DNA from: JBBQSV01 sp038213615
GTDB taxonomy: Bacteria > Patescibacteriota > Saccharimonadia > Saccharimonadales > OMJO01
DNA length: 37,764 nt
Reading direction: 5' to 3'
Assembly (NCBI GenBank): GCA_038213615.1
Contig: JBBQSV010000005.1
Location: forward strand, 1-37,764
Of the stretch, positions 1 to 7,533 are shown piece after piece. Below the pieces are notes generated by a model that searched no databases, had not been told where the DNA came from, and was given only the letters and a program-made list of their open reading frames with translations. Each line of letters begins with the position of its first letter. Position 1 is the stretch's first letter. Position numbers and translations under genes: made by a program.

Positions 1-226
1 CCAAAACCTGAATCTGCTGCTTTTCGACAATCAGATTAGTATCGTCATATCCGACTTCTTTGTCGTACAGACCGTAGTTGCTGTCGTGTTTCAACAAATG
101 CGCTAGAGTTTTGGTATCGGTCAGATCATTGATAGCCACGATGTCGATGTCAGCCCTATCAAAGGCAATTTTAAAAGCGTTGCGGCCGATGCGTCCAAAT
201 CCGTTTATAGCTACTCTGGTCTTCAT
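1..226 (-). CDS. gap: Glyceraldehyde-3-phosphate dehydrogenase, N-terminal part (cut by window edge)
   Basis: Cytosolic glycolytic enzyme that oxidises and phosphorylates glyceraldehyde 3-phosphate with NAD(P)+. Only the first 75 residues lie in the window. They begin MKTRVAINGFGRIGRNAFK, the classic Rossmann start of GAPDH, with the GxGxxG dinucleotide loop (GFGRIG) at residues 9-14, followed by the typical AINDLTDTKTLAHLLKHDS segment that precedes the catalytic domain. The ATG is at 226-224. A strong Shine-Dalgarno sequence (AGGGGG) lies about 7 nt upstream, and a good sigma-70-type promoter sits at 257-285, so this is the first gene of its transcript. Family length is about 335 residues; the catalytic Cys region is outside the window. 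Identification is secure. Confidence 0.96.
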   Translation of the reverse strand, partial: MKTRVAINGFGRIGRNAFKIAFDRADIDIVAINDLTDTKTLAHLLKHDSNYGLYDKEVGYDDTNLIVEKQQIQVL

Positions 227-256
227 ACAATCTCACCCCCTAAAGCTTTTACGCTA

Positions 257-285
257 ATTGTATACGCTTACGCTTGTTTGCTCAA
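257..285 (-). promoter_or_regulatory. Sigma-70-type promoter for gap
   Basis: Reading the minus strand, a -35 box TTGAGC (285-280) and a -10 box TACAAT (262-257) are separated by exactly 17 nt. It lies about 30 nt upstream of the gap ATG, leaving a short leader that contains the Shine-Dalgarno sequence. It is one of the few promoters in the window with both boxes readable. Confidence 0.65.
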
Positions 286-310
286 GAGCACAGTGTCATA
301 GTGACAATAA

Positions 311-721
311 CTATTGGTAATCAAGCTCTACGCTGTCTACCTGAACAGCGTATATAAGACTAGGGTCGTCCGGTTTAGCGACATACAGGAGGTCACTAGC
401 TTCATTCATCGACAATATAGCCATTGGCTCGTCGGGTAATGGCTGGTCTCGACGAGTTGGATATTTTGCTACTATTGCCCCTATATCAGTAACATCATAT
501 TTTTGGCAATAACGAGCTACAAACCTAAACGACCTCCCTGCAGCTGCCGCGATCTGTTGATCAATATCTCCCGGCGTAACACTACGCAGCTCTAACGAAG
601 CGATATGAGCCAGCTGGCTTCGCCTTGTCCCAGCGAAACTTAATATCTCCCTCAGAGCCCTGTCATCTCCTGGTGCCTCAACGCATCTTTCACGCTCTCG
701 GGCTTCGGCGTCAACTACCAC
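311..721 (-). CDS. Hypothetical protein, GTG start
   Basis: An open frame of 136 codons that continues beyond a plausible GTG start at 721-719, just 4 nt after the ppa stop (TAA, 728-726). The frame stays open further upstream, but those codons lie inside ppa and read as shadow, so I place the start at the GTG. The predicted protein is charged, mostly helical in its first half (RERERCVEAP, REILSFAG) and ends SVELDYQ. I do not recognise a family and see no signal peptide or membrane segment. It would be co-transcribed with ppa. No good Shine-Dalgarno is visible, so translation may depend on coupling to ppa. It could be a spurious frame; the position directly after ppa and the length favour a real gene. 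Confidence 0.5.
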   Translation of the reverse strand: MVVDAEARERERCVEAPGDDRALREILSFAGTRRSQLAHIASLELRSVTPGDIDQQIAAAAGRSFRFVARYCQKYDVTDIGAIVAKYPTRRDQPLPDEPMAILSMNEASDLLYVAKPDDPSLIYAVQVDSVELDYQ

Positions 722-725
722 AGTG

Positions 726-1250
726 TTAAGCCTGCCTGTAAGCTTTGCCACAAGCTTCGATAACTTTCCAGGCCTCGGCGGCGTTCTTCCAGCCATGCAC
801 TTTGGTGGTGCCTGGTTTACCCAAGTCCTTGTAGTGATTAAAGTGATGCTCAACCTGCTTCTTAAATGCTTCGGGCAAGTCATCCAAGCTTTTGACACTA
901 TTGCCTGTATTACGATCATCTTCGGGCACGCAAATAACTTTGTGATCTACCTCGCCATCATCCTCAAAATCTAACAAACCGATAACTTTTGCCTTTACTA
1001 CTACGCCTACGGGCAAGGAGGGTTCACAAACGATTAATGTATCCAGTTCATCACCATCTTCATCTAGGGTCTGAGGTATAAACCCGTAGTTGACTGGTTT
1101 AGCGAAAATCGCTGGTTCAATACGGTCCACAGCAAAATACTTGCCGTCTCGACGATACTCTACCTTGGCGTAGGAACCCTTGGGGATCTCTACGACAGCA
1201 TTGATGTATTCACCAGCTTTGCCAAAATCCAAAATTGCGTTAAAGTCCAT
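726..1250 (-). CDS. ppa: Inorganic pyrophosphatase, family I
   Basis: Cytosolic enzyme that hydrolyses pyrophosphate to two phosphates, pulling biosynthetic reactions forward. The 174-residue length fits soluble bacterial family I enzymes. Diagnostic segments are the substrate-binding EIPKGSYAKVEYRR, the YGFIPQT turn, and the metal-binding acidic loop DEDGDELDTLIV (usual form DGDPLDVLV), followed by VIGLLDFEDDGEVDHKVI with further metal ligands. The C-terminal half has the family's FKKQVEHHFNHYKDL and KVHGWKNA segments. The ATG is preceded by AAGAGGAG at good spacing. The glycerophosphodiesterase gene diverges from it with a 60-bp gap. The proline of the acidic loop is replaced by glutamate, a minor deviation. 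Identification is secure. Confidence 0.96.
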   Translation of the reverse strand: MDFNAILDFGKAGEYINAVVEIPKGSYAKVEYRRDGKYFAVDRIEPAIFAKPVNYGFIPQTLDEDGDELDTLIVCEPSLPVGVVVKAKVIGLLDFEDDGEVDHKVICVPEDDRNTGNSVKSLDDLPEAFKKQVEHHFNHYKDLGKPGTTKVHGWKNAAEAWKVIEACGKAYRQA

Positions 1251-1310
1251 TTTTCTCCTCTTGTTTGAAGCTTATTTTCAAGTTTATTGTACACTAGAAG
1301 TTAACGAATC

Positions 1311-2003
1311 ATGAAGATAATTGGACACCGAGGAGCGGCCGGCCTAGCGCTGGAGAATACCCTAGAAAGCTTTACGCTAGCCGAGAAGCTTGGCGTTGAC
1401 GCCATAGAACTAGATGTTCGCCTGAGTAAAGATAAAAAATTGGTGGTGTTTCATGATAAGCGCACTTGGCGTCTGAGTAAACAAAATCTTCGCATACGGG
1501 ACACTAACTATGCCGATTTAAGGAGGTTAACTCTTAGAGACGGGCACTCTCACATTCCACTTTTAGAAGAAGTACTTATGGATACAAAGAGCATACCGCT
1601 ATACATAGAGCTTAAAGTGAGGGGATCAATAAAACTTTTGATAGAGTTGCTGGCAAAGCATAGCGAACGTGAAGTGACCATACTTACTTCCCGCGTAGAA
1701 GATTTACGTGAAGCCCACCAGAAACTCAAAAGGCCAACTATATTCTTATCAGGGCTACTGCGTCCATTTAAAGCCTTGCGATTATCCGGACAAAGTCAGT
1801 TTAATGGTGTTGGCCTTGGCCTGTGGCAAATCAATCCCTTGTCATACTGGGTAGTCAGATGGTCTGGCTTCCAACCCTATATCTGGACAATAGATAGAAC
1901 GTGGTTGCTTTGGTTAGCTGCCAGGGTTTTCCCAAATGCCTACATCGCTACCAATAGGCCTGATAGGCTTATAAAGATTCGTGATAAATTATATATGCGA
2001 TGA
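1311..2003 (+). CDS. Glycerophosphodiester phosphodiesterase family protein
   Basis: GDPD-fold TIM-barrel enzyme that splits glycerophosphodiesters into glycerol 3-phosphate and an alcohol. The N-terminus carries the HRG motif (residues 6-8), then ENTLESF, the metal-binding ELD in AIELDVRL, and the HD pair in VVFHDKRT; a further conserved E-L-K follows in IPLYIELKV. These are the expected catalytic His and Ca/Mg ligands. At 230 residues it is the length of cytosolic UgpQ-type enzymes and has no signal peptide. The stop (TGA, 2001-2003) overlaps the start of the following reductase gene in an ATGA arrangement, so the two are translationally coupled. No Shine-Dalgarno is obvious before the ATG; a -10-like TGTACACT lies about 15 nt upstream. 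Natural substrate unknown. Confidence 0.9.
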   Translation: MKIIGHRGAAGLALENTLESFTLAEKLGVDAIELDVRLSKDKKLVVFHDKRTWRLSKQNLRIRDTNYADLRRLTLRDGHSHIPLLEEVLMDTKSIPLYIELKVRGSIKLLIELLAKHSEREVTILTSRVEDLREAHQKLKRPTIFLSGLLRPFKALRLSGQSQFNGVGLGLWQINPLSYWVVRWSGFQPYIWTIDRTWLLWLAARVFPNAYIATNRPDRLIKIRDKLYMR

Positions 2004-2662
2004 AGGTAACTTTTGATCACAGCCAGCCTGGGGCGGAGCATATTAGAATATTCTGGTTCAAACCAGAAAAGCCAATGCGCTACACAGCTGGCCAGTTTAC
2101 CGAATTTCAATTGCCACACCAGCACGAAGATGATCGAGGCCACAAACGCTGGTTTACGCTTAGCTCGTCGCCCACCGAGCCAATGCTGGCAATTACTACC
2201 AAGTTTGCCGACCCCAGCAGCAGCTTCAAATCTGCCCTATCAAAACTAAAACCGGGCGACCAATTAGACTTTGCCGAGGCCATGGGTGATTTTGTGCTGC
2301 CCAAGGACCCGTCTATACCAATACTATTTGTGGCTGGTGGTATTGGCGTGACGCCCATGCGCAGCATGGCCAAGTACTTGCTAGACACCCAGCAAAAACG
2401 TAGCGTCAAACTACTCTACACTGCTAGCCAAGAATCTGAATTAGCGTTCCTGCCGTTGTTCAAACAAGCGGGTGTAGAGTTAGTGGTAAATATTGGCAAA
2501 CTAAACGCCCAACAAATTGTGGCCGAGGCCAAAGACCCAAACACCATTATTTACTTATCTGGGCCGGAACCGATGGTCGAAGAGCTAGTGGCTGATACTG
2601 CCAAGCAGTGGCCCAAAGATCAAATCCGGACAGACTTTTTCCCAGGTTATTCGGCTATTTAG
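2000..2662 (+). CDS. FAD/NAD(P)H oxidoreductase, ferredoxin-NADP reductase fold
   Basis: A 220-residue flavoprotein with only the FAD-binding barrel and the NAD(P)-binding domain of the ferredoxin reductase superfamily. Visible signatures are YTAGQFTEF, the FAD-binding RWFTLSSSP (usual R-x-Y-S/T), the NAD(P)-binding VAGGIGVTPMRSM, the SGPEPMVE motif and the C-terminal FFPGY that stacks near the flavin. There is no 2Fe-2S, globin or membrane domain, so it must pass electrons to or from a separate partner. It overlaps the upstream phosphodiesterase gene by 4 nt and its stop codon overlaps that of the convergent MarR gene (2659-2662). A general flavodoxin/ferredoxin or heme-protein reductase role is likely; the partner cannot be read from the sequence. 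Confidence 0.85.
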   Translation: MKVTFDHSQPGAEHIRIFWFKPEKPMRYTAGQFTEFQLPHQHEDDRGHKRWFTLSSSPTEPMLAITTKFADPSSSFKSALSKLKPGDQLDFAEAMGDFVLPKDPSIPILFVAGGIGVTPMRSMAKYLLDTQQKRSVKLLYTASQESELAFLPLFKQAGVELVVNIGKLNAQQIVAEAKDPNTIIYLSGPEPMVEELVADTAKQWPKDQIRTDFFPGYSAI

Positions 2663-3111
2663 GTCTCGCGCAAAACGTGCGACAGCTTGTCTATGGTGTC
2701 GACTAATTTTTGTAGATCTTCAGATCCGATAGTGTTTTTAATAGCCTGCTCTAGCTTGGCCAACTGTTTGTTAATGGCTTGCAGTTGATCCTGACCACGA
2801 CTGGTGATTATTAAATGTCGGCTGCGTTTATCGTGGTCCTGAGTACGTTGCCGGACGTAGTGACCTTTTAGCAACTGTTTGGTCAAAATAGCCACCTGGG
2901 CTAGTGACATCTCGGTAGCCGCAGCCAGAGCTGACGAACTCAGACCTTCATCGTTGGCGACTTTTAAGCACTTCAAAATCAACCAACCAGACACATTCAG
3001 ACCGCTAGAACGTAGTTCGGCGGATAAACGGCTATGAGCAGTGCGGCCAAACTTCTCTACTGCCAACACAGCCTGAAATAATTGGTCTTTACTACTAGAT
3101 TGTTTAGCCAT
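2659..3111 (-). CDS. MarR family transcriptional regulator
   Basis: A 150-residue winged-helix repressor-type protein. The dimerisation helix starts around FQAVLAVEKFGRTAHSR. The DNA-binding core includes GLNVSGWLILKCLK, GLSSSALAAATEMSLAQVAILTKQL (helix-turn-helix) and a wing with the MarR signature RTQDHDKRSRHLIIT, in which the DxRxxxL-type motif is clear. No conserved redox Cys is visible, so it is not an OhrR-type thiol sensor on this evidence. The ATG lies inside the end of trxB (8-nt overlap, 3104-3111), so both are made from one transcript; this suggests control of thiol-redox or efflux genes nearby. The palindrome at 7505-7520 is one possible type of target, but that is speculation. 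Confidence 0.9.
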   Translation of the reverse strand: MAKQSSSKDQLFQAVLAVEKFGRTAHSRLSAELRSSGLNVSGWLILKCLKVANDEGLSSSALAAATEMSLAQVAILTKQLLKGHYVRQRTQDHDKRSRHLIITSRGQDQLQAINKQLAKLEQAIKNTIGSEDLQKLVDTIDKLSHVLRET

Positions 3112-4066
3112 TACTGTCTGAGTGGGCTTTTTGGTGATCTTCTAGGTATTTGCGAATAATCATGGCGGCTGTGGCGCCCTCGCCGACTGCGCTAGCAATC
3201 TGCATAGTTGCCCCGCTACGCACGTCACCAGCTGCAAAGATGCCTGGGACATTGGTTGCCAGCTGATCGTTTGTTTTGACCATGCCGACTTCGTCTAGTT
3301 CTACCTTGCTGTCGGCCAAAAACTGAGTATTGGGTAGCAGTCCGATAAACACAAACACGCCGTCCGTAGCATAATCGACTTTTTTGTTTGCGGTTTTATC
3401 GGTAGCCTCAACTTTGACAACCATATTGCCTTCGCCAACAATCTGGTCAGTGGTAGTGTTCAGATGAACGGTAATTTTGTCGGCGTGCTTGGCTAGTTCT
3501 TGTTGCAGTATATCCGAGGCCCGCATCTTGTCACCCCGCACCAGCAAATCAATATGGCTAGCAAACTTGGTCAAAAATATAGACTCCTGCACGGCCGAGT
3601 TGCCCCCGCCAACTACCACTAGTTTTTTGTCACGATAAAAAGCTCCGTCGCAGGTAGCGCAGTAGTGCACGCCGCGGGCGTAAAATTCTTTCTCGCCCGG
3701 AATACCCAATTTTTTATAATCGCTACCGGTGGCAATCAGTATAGCCTTGGCCAGAACATCTCCGTCGGTGGTGGCTAGACGTTTGTATTGGCCCTCATCG
3801 CAGATCTTGGTTACTTCACCCAAACGAATATCTGCACCAAAGCGCTCGGCCTGTTTACGCAGTTCCTCGGCCAAATCTAGGCCGGCTATACCTTTGGCAA
3901 AACCCGGATAGTTGTCTACCCAGTCAGTGACGGCAGCTAGCCCGCCAACTACACCTTTTTCTACTAAAACCGTATCGATGTCTTCGCGGGTAGTATAAAT
4001 GGCGGCGCTCAGAGCCGCTGGACCTGCACCTACAATAACAACGTCATGTGTTTCAACCTCAGCCAT
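3104..4066 (-). CDS. trxB: Thioredoxin-disulfide reductase
   Basis: NADPH-dependent FAD enzyme that reduces thioredoxin or glutaredoxin-like partners. I chose the ATG at 4066, preceded by GGAG at 7 nt; a longer in-frame extension to 4129 has no support. The 320-residue product has the FAD Rossmann motif VGAGPAALS (12-20), the redox-active CATC (136-139), the second dinucleotide motif VVGGGNSAVQES and the C-terminal GIFAAGDVRSG. Length is normal for low-molecular-weight TrxB. The marR gene overlaps its end by 8 nt, and a glutaredoxin-like gene lies upstream on the same strand, probably its substrate in a reduced thiol-redox system. Identification is secure. Confidence 0.96.
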   Translation of the reverse strand: MAEVETHDVVIVGAGPAALSAAIYTTREDIDTVLVEKGVVGGLAAVTDWVDNYPGFAKGIAGLDLAEELRKQAERFGADIRLGEVTKICDEGQYKRLATTDGDVLAKAILIATGSDYKKLGIPGEKEFYARGVHYCATCDGAFYRDKKLVVVGGGNSAVQESIFLTKFASHIDLLVRGDKMRASDILQQELAKHADKITVHLNTTTDQIVGEGNMVVKVEATDKTANKKVDYATDGVFVFIGLLPNTQFLADSKVELDEVGMVKTNDQLATNVPGIFAAGDVRSGATMQIASAVGEGATAAMIIRKYLEDHQKAHSDSNG

Positions 4067-4118
4067 ATAGTCTCCAGTATACTTTATGTTTGATGATTTA
4101 GGTCGTGCCTTTAGGTGA

Positions 4119-4215
4119 GTATAGTGCAAGGCAGCTGCGAGGAACGCAAAGGAGCCGTAATTAAAGTTATGGTGAGTGCGTACCGGAGCGATAACGAAGC
4201 ACTAAAGCAGGACTA
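4119..4215 (-). other. Intergenic segment between grx and trxB with weak secondary structure
   Basis: About 150 nt separate the glutaredoxin-like gene from trxB. On the minus strand this segment holds CCATAAC, then GCTCCTTTGCG about 14 nt later, then CTCGCAGCTGCC. A related but diverged arrangement (CTATAAC then GCTCCTTTGCA) occurs at 19404-19440. GTGC at 4123-4126 and GCAC at 4199-4202 could close a stem around it. I cannot assign a function. No Shine-Dalgarno or long frame is present. Confidence 0.25.
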
Positions 4216-4461
4216 AGCTATTGCTGGCGCCAATTGACTAAGATTGTAGCCAACCACTACTTCTTGGGAATCATCCTGTTTGGTTATCACTGTCACGGGT
4301 ACCGTCAAAGCCCCGCTAATAGCCAAAGCCTCGGCCTGGCGTTCTGGGTGGTCGTCCAGATTGACTACATCGTAGCTCATGCTCTTGGTGTCTAGCCACC
4401 GTTTTACCATCCCACAGTAAGCGCAAGTGTTGGTAGTGAAAATAGTTATGTTTTTGACCAT
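4213..4461 (-). CDS. Glutaredoxin-like protein
   Basis: An 82-residue thioredoxin-fold protein of the NrdH/glutaredoxin type, acting as a dithiol electron carrier. The active-site CAYC is at residues 13-16 after the first beta strand (ITIFTTNT), and the cis-proline TVPVT lies near residue 55, followed by a short C-terminal GYNLSQLAPAIA in place of the usual GFDxxxL. The start is well supported: ATG with AGGGGGAG just upstream. The neighbouring thioredoxin reductase is a plausible reductant, as for NrdH-type redoxins. Whether it serves ribonucleotide reductase cannot be decided here. Confidence 0.88.
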   Translation of the reverse strand: MVKNITIFTTNTCAYCGMVKRWLDTKSMSYDVVNLDDHPERQAEALAISGALTVPVTVITKQDDSQEVVVGYNLSQLAPAIA

Positions 4462-4553
4462 GGCTCCCCCTGGTTAGTGTTGATTTTTATATCGCTGATA
4501 ACAATTATATAGTGCTTGTGCTTATTGTAAAGACACTATATGTTGTGTTTTTT

Positions 4554-4635
4554 CCCGTAGTGAGCCTCTGAGATTATTCACATTCAATAAATATCTGCCT
4601 TGCTAAAGCAATGCTACTCAGAGATCTACTACGGG
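4554..4635. repeat. 82-bp imperfect inverted repeat (long hairpin element)
   Basis: The outer arms CCCGTAGT (4554-4561) and ACTACGGG (4628-4635) are perfect complements. After a symmetrical 4x4 internal loop, CTCTGAG (4566-4572) pairs with CTCAGAG (4617-4623). The 44-nt loop contains a small hairpin, TTGC taaa GCAA (4600-4611). The element sits between fkp and grx. On the plus strand it is followed by ATTTTTA, on the minus strand by GAAAAAA, so it is not a clean terminator for the minus-strand genes. It may be a processing or stability structure in the fkp-grx mRNA, or a small mobile palindromic unit. Confidence 0.65.
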
Positions 4636-4651
4636 ATTTTTAGCTATTATT

Positions 4652-5194
4652 TTACTGAATAGCCAGTAATTTGACCGTAAATACTAGGTCTGAGTTAGCT
4701 GGTATTTGCGGTGACGATTGGTCCCTGTAGGCAAGGGCAGCAGGTATCACCAGACGGCGGGTACCACCTACCTTCATGCCAATCAACCCTTGGTCCCAGC
4801 CAGGTATAACACCACCGACGCCAACTTTGAAACGCAAGACTGAGGTCATGGTGTAATCAGCATCGAATTTCTTCCCACTCTGGGCTAGACTGCCTACGTA
4901 CTTCACGCTTAGACAGTCACCAGCTTTTGTTTGTGCGCCTGTGCCAGGGGTTAAGTCAGTAACAACCAGTTTGCTAACCTTGCCCTTTACAGTAAACACC
5001 GCTGGCTCGGCCTCACTGGTGCCGGCGGCCTGGCCAAGTGCACAATCAGTTGCTGCTGTTTTGGTTGCTGCGCTGTTAGTTTGCCTATTACTAGAGTGTA
5101 TTTGCCAGACAACCGCAACCGTTAGGGCCATAGAGGTACCTAAAAATAGCAGTGCGCCAACTAGTGCAAAAATTCGATGTGATGTTTTAGCCAT
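4652..5194 (-). CDS. Membrane-anchored FKBP-type peptidyl-prolyl isomerase
   Basis: A 180-residue protein with one N-terminal membrane segment (about residues 8-31, FALVGALLFLGTSMALTVAV), a Ser/Thr/Ala linker, then an FKBP domain from about residue 75. FKBP signatures include VTDLTPGTGAQTKAGD, VKYVGSL, FDADYT, IPGWDQGLIGMKVGGTRRLVIPA, AYRD and IPANSDLVFTVKLL. Key pocket residues (the D of FDADY, W of GWDQ, Y of AYRD, final F) are present, so it should be an active prolyl isomerase folding proteins outside the membrane. The ATG is preceded by GGGAG. It probably begins a transcript that runs towards grx, with the hairpin at 4554-4635 in between. Confidence 0.93.
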   Translation of the reverse strand: MAKTSHRIFALVGALLFLGTSMALTVAVVWQIHSSNRQTNSAATKTAATDCALGQAAGTSEAEPAVFTVKGKVSKLVVTDLTPGTGAQTKAGDCLSVKYVGSLAQSGKKFDADYTMTSVLRFKVGVGGVIPGWDQGLIGMKVGGTRRLVIPAALAYRDQSSPQIPANSDLVFTVKLLAIQ

Positions 5195-5237
5195 AAATAC
5201 TCCCGTTTCTATCTAAACGATAGTACATAATACTGTC

Positions 5238-5681
5238 TTAGGCAAATATTTCTATCGGCTGATCCGGCCAGTTTCCGTCAATCCTACTTAGTAAAGTCTG
5301 CTTTAGCTTTTCTGACTTAAACGGCTTGGTAGCCAAGACGTCGAGCGGTAACCACATACTTTGATAAAGGTTTTTGCCCATGCCGTTGATAGAGTGCTCC
5401 TCCGAGTCAGGGCTAAGTTTTGGTTCACCCGCTTGATACGTGCACAGGTAGATCATCTGATCTCCAAACGGATCACCAGCGTGTTCGACTACTACTAGTT
5501 TAGGGTCGGTAAAAGTAACGCCTGTTTCTTCACGGAATTCACGGGCTAGAGCCTGCAGCGGTTCTTCACCTATTTCTATCGCCCCGCCCGGCAAAGTGTC
5601 ATACTCCTGGCCGAACTTGTTCCTGTGCATCACTAGGAGTTGCTTGTCTTTGATAATGATAGCTCTAACTGCTCTACGCAT
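5238..5681 (-). CDS. Nudix hydrolase
   Basis: A 147-residue Nudix-fold hydrolase that cleaves a nucleoside diphosphate linked to another group. The Nudix box spans residues 32-54: GGAIEIGEEPLQALAREF then REETGV, matching GX5EX7REUXEEXGU. It begins MRRAVRAIIIKDKQLLVMHR, typical of the MutT/ADP-ribose-like group; substrate specificity is not readable. The gene starts 3 nt after the ABC transporter stop, with GGGGTAGGG as ribosome-binding site, so it is the second gene of that transcript. Its C-terminus (WPDQPIEIFA) is unremarkable. Confidence 0.92.
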   Translation of the reverse strand: MRRAVRAIIIKDKQLLVMHRNKFGQEYDTLPGGAIEIGEEPLQALAREFREETGVTFTDPKLVVVEHAGDPFGDQMIYLCTYQAGEPKLSPDSEEHSINGMGKNLYQSMWLPLDVLATKPFKSEKLKQTLLSRIDGNWPDQPIEIFA

Positions 5682-5684
5682 ACC

Positions 5685-7454
5685 CTACCCCGCTATTTCG
5701 TAAGCTTTAAGTTGTTTCTTGGTGGACTCTGTATCGCCCCGCTGCAATTTGAGCAGCTGGTCGTAAATACCGCCGCTCTTGGAAAGCTGATCTGGCGTGC
5801 CGACTTCGTCAATAGTGCCACCTTTGATGGTAACAATCTGGTCAACTTGCTGGATGGTACTCAATCGGTGAGCAATGATTATGGTGGTCCGGCCCTTCAT
5901 CAGGTGTTTTAGGGCTTGTTGCACCATGGCTTCACTGCGACTGTCTAGGCTACTGGTGGCCTCGTCTAGTATCAAAATTGGGGCGTCTTTTAGTAGGGCC
6001 CGAGCGATAGCTATGCGCTGCTTTTGGCCGCCACTGAGTTTTAGCCCACGTTCACCAATCTCGGTTTGATAACCCTTTTCTAATTTGTGAACGAACTCGT
6101 GGGCATTGGCGGCCTTGGCAGCAGCTTGAACCTGCTGATCTGTAGCATCGGGCTTGGCGTAAGCAATATTTTCTTGGATAGTGCCAGAAAACAAAGCCGG
6201 ATCCTGGAACACCACGCCAATGCTCCCACGCAGGCTAGCTTGGGTCACTTGGGTGATATTCTGGCCATCAATATTTATTTGGCCTTCTTGGGCCTCGTAG
6301 AGTCGCATCAGTAGATTAGTCAGAGTGGTCTTGCCCTCGCCACTTTCACCAACTAGAGCTATTTTGGTGTCGGGTTGTATCTGCAGATTAATATCTTTGA
6401 GTACCGGCGTTTGGTCATATGAAAATGACACATTGCTCAGTTCAATCAGGCCCTTGGTAACTTTTAGTTTTTTGGCACTTGGTTCGTCGGTGATTTCTGG
6501 TTGCACGTTCATAATTTCAAAGTAATCTTTGCTGTCGGCAATAGCCCGCTGGGTGTTCTCTACCAAAAAGCTGATGGTGAATATAGGAATGCGGATCTGC
6601 ATGGCATACAAGATCAAGGCTACTACCTGGCCAGGCGTCAGACTGCCATGAACTCCCTGCACAAAAATGAATATGTAGACAAAGAAAAATATGATGTTCA
6701 GAACGATCCGGCGCTCTACATCACGTTTGTGCCAAAAATTGGATTGGGGCCGGTTAATTTCTACGGCTTTGTTGGTGTGGCGATTAAAGAATCTGAGCTC
6801 GCGGCTTTCTTGTAAAAAGCTTTTGACTACCTTGATTTGACCGATAGATTCGGCAAACCGACCAGCCGCGATGTCGTAGTTTAGATTCTTTTCTTGCTGA
6901 TATTCCTGCCACTTGGAACTACTGCGAAACGTCATCCAAATATAGATTGGGTACAGCGATAATAGCAACAGCCCAACCGGCCAGCTGTAAAAGAAAACTA
7001 TTACTAACGAAAAGACCGTACCAAAAATAAACTGCAAAAAGTTGTTGCTCATCATTTGCATGAAGTTGGCAATTTGTAGCACCGATCGGTTGAGCCGGTT
7101 TATCAACTTGCCGGAAAGTTCGGTATCAAAATACCGCTGTGGCAAAGTAAGCAAATGCTCATAATAGCCAGCGGCCAAGAGCTTGTTTAGTTTGGCCGAC
7201 ATTTGGTCTCCCAAATAGCCGCCAATGTTGCTAAAAATGTTAGAAAACAGATCCAGCACAAATATAGCCACCGCCACCATCACAACATACTTAACACTGG
7301 CGCCGGTGCCTTTGCGCATTTCGTCTATGGCCCAGCCCGACAATAATGGCTGCAACAGAGTAGACAAGCTCAGCAGAATCGTAAAGACACTGATGACCAA
7401 ATAATATTTCCACAACTGTTTGGTGGAGGTTAGGATTCGCCAAATACTTTTCAC
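5685..7454 (-). CDS. ABC exporter, fused membrane and ATPase domains (MsbA/LmrA type)
   Basis: A 589-residue half-transporter that would work as a homodimer in the membrane. The first ~310 residues contain the six-helix exporter domain; the ATPase domain follows with Walker A GESGEGKTTL (about 375-385), Q-loop VFQDPALF, signature LSGGQKQRIAIARAL, Walker B ILILDEATSSLD and the H-loop in IIIAHRLST. All catalytic residues are intact. The start is GTG at 7454-7452; an upstream TAAGAT box 7 nt before it hints at a leaderless mRNA. A 16-bp perfect palindrome (7505-7520) lies about 50 bp upstream and could be an operator. Lipids, peptides or drugs are all possible cargoes. The Nudix gene follows directly. 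Confidence 0.95.
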   Translation of the reverse strand: MKSIWRILTSTKQLWKYYLVISVFTILLSLSTLLQPLLSGWAIDEMRKGTGASVKYVVMVAVAIFVLDLFSNIFSNIGGYLGDQMSAKLNKLLAAGYYEHLLTLPQRYFDTELSGKLINRLNRSVLQIANFMQMMSNNFLQFIFGTVFSLVIVFFYSWPVGLLLLSLYPIYIWMTFRSSSKWQEYQQEKNLNYDIAAGRFAESIGQIKVVKSFLQESRELRFFNRHTNKAVEINRPQSNFWHKRDVERRIVLNIIFFFVYIFIFVQGVHGSLTPGQVVALILYAMQIRIPIFTISFLVENTQRAIADSKDYFEIMNVQPEITDEPSAKKLKVTKGLIELSNVSFSYDQTPVLKDINLQIQPDTKIALVGESGEGKTTLTNLLMRLYEAQEGQINIDGQNITQVTQASLRGSIGVVFQDPALFSGTIQENIAYAKPDATDQQVQAAAKAANAHEFVHKLEKGYQTEIGERGLKLSGGQKQRIAIARALLKDAPILILDEATSSLDSRSEAMVQQALKHLMKGRTTIIIAHRLSTIQQVDQIVTIKGGTIDEVGTPDQLSKSGGIYDQLLKLQRGDTESTKKQLKAYEIAG

Positions 7455-7504
7455 TTACACCATCTTACTACAGGGATGATTGGCTTGGCTAGCGCACTAA
7501 CAAA

Positions 7505-7520
7505 TCATTAAATTTAATGA
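7505..7520. promoter_or_regulatory. 16-bp perfect palindrome between the ABC exporter and the structured RNA
   Basis: TCATTAAATTTAATGA is fully self-complementary with its centre at 7512/7513. It lies 51 bp upstream of the ABC exporter start (minus strand) and 14 bp before the left end of the structured RNA (plus strand). A weak plus-strand promoter can be read across it: TTGGCT (7485-7490), 17 nt, TTAAAT (7508-7513). Position and symmetry suggest an operator shared by the two divergent transcripts. No binding protein can be assigned from the sequence. Confidence 0.45.
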
Positions 7521-7533
7521 GCTGTATGGTGCG

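Noticed and set aside
722..919. N-terminal extension of the protein at 311-721
   Set aside because: These codons lie out of frame within ppa and read as shadow sequence; the GTG at 721 just after the ppa stop is more plausible.
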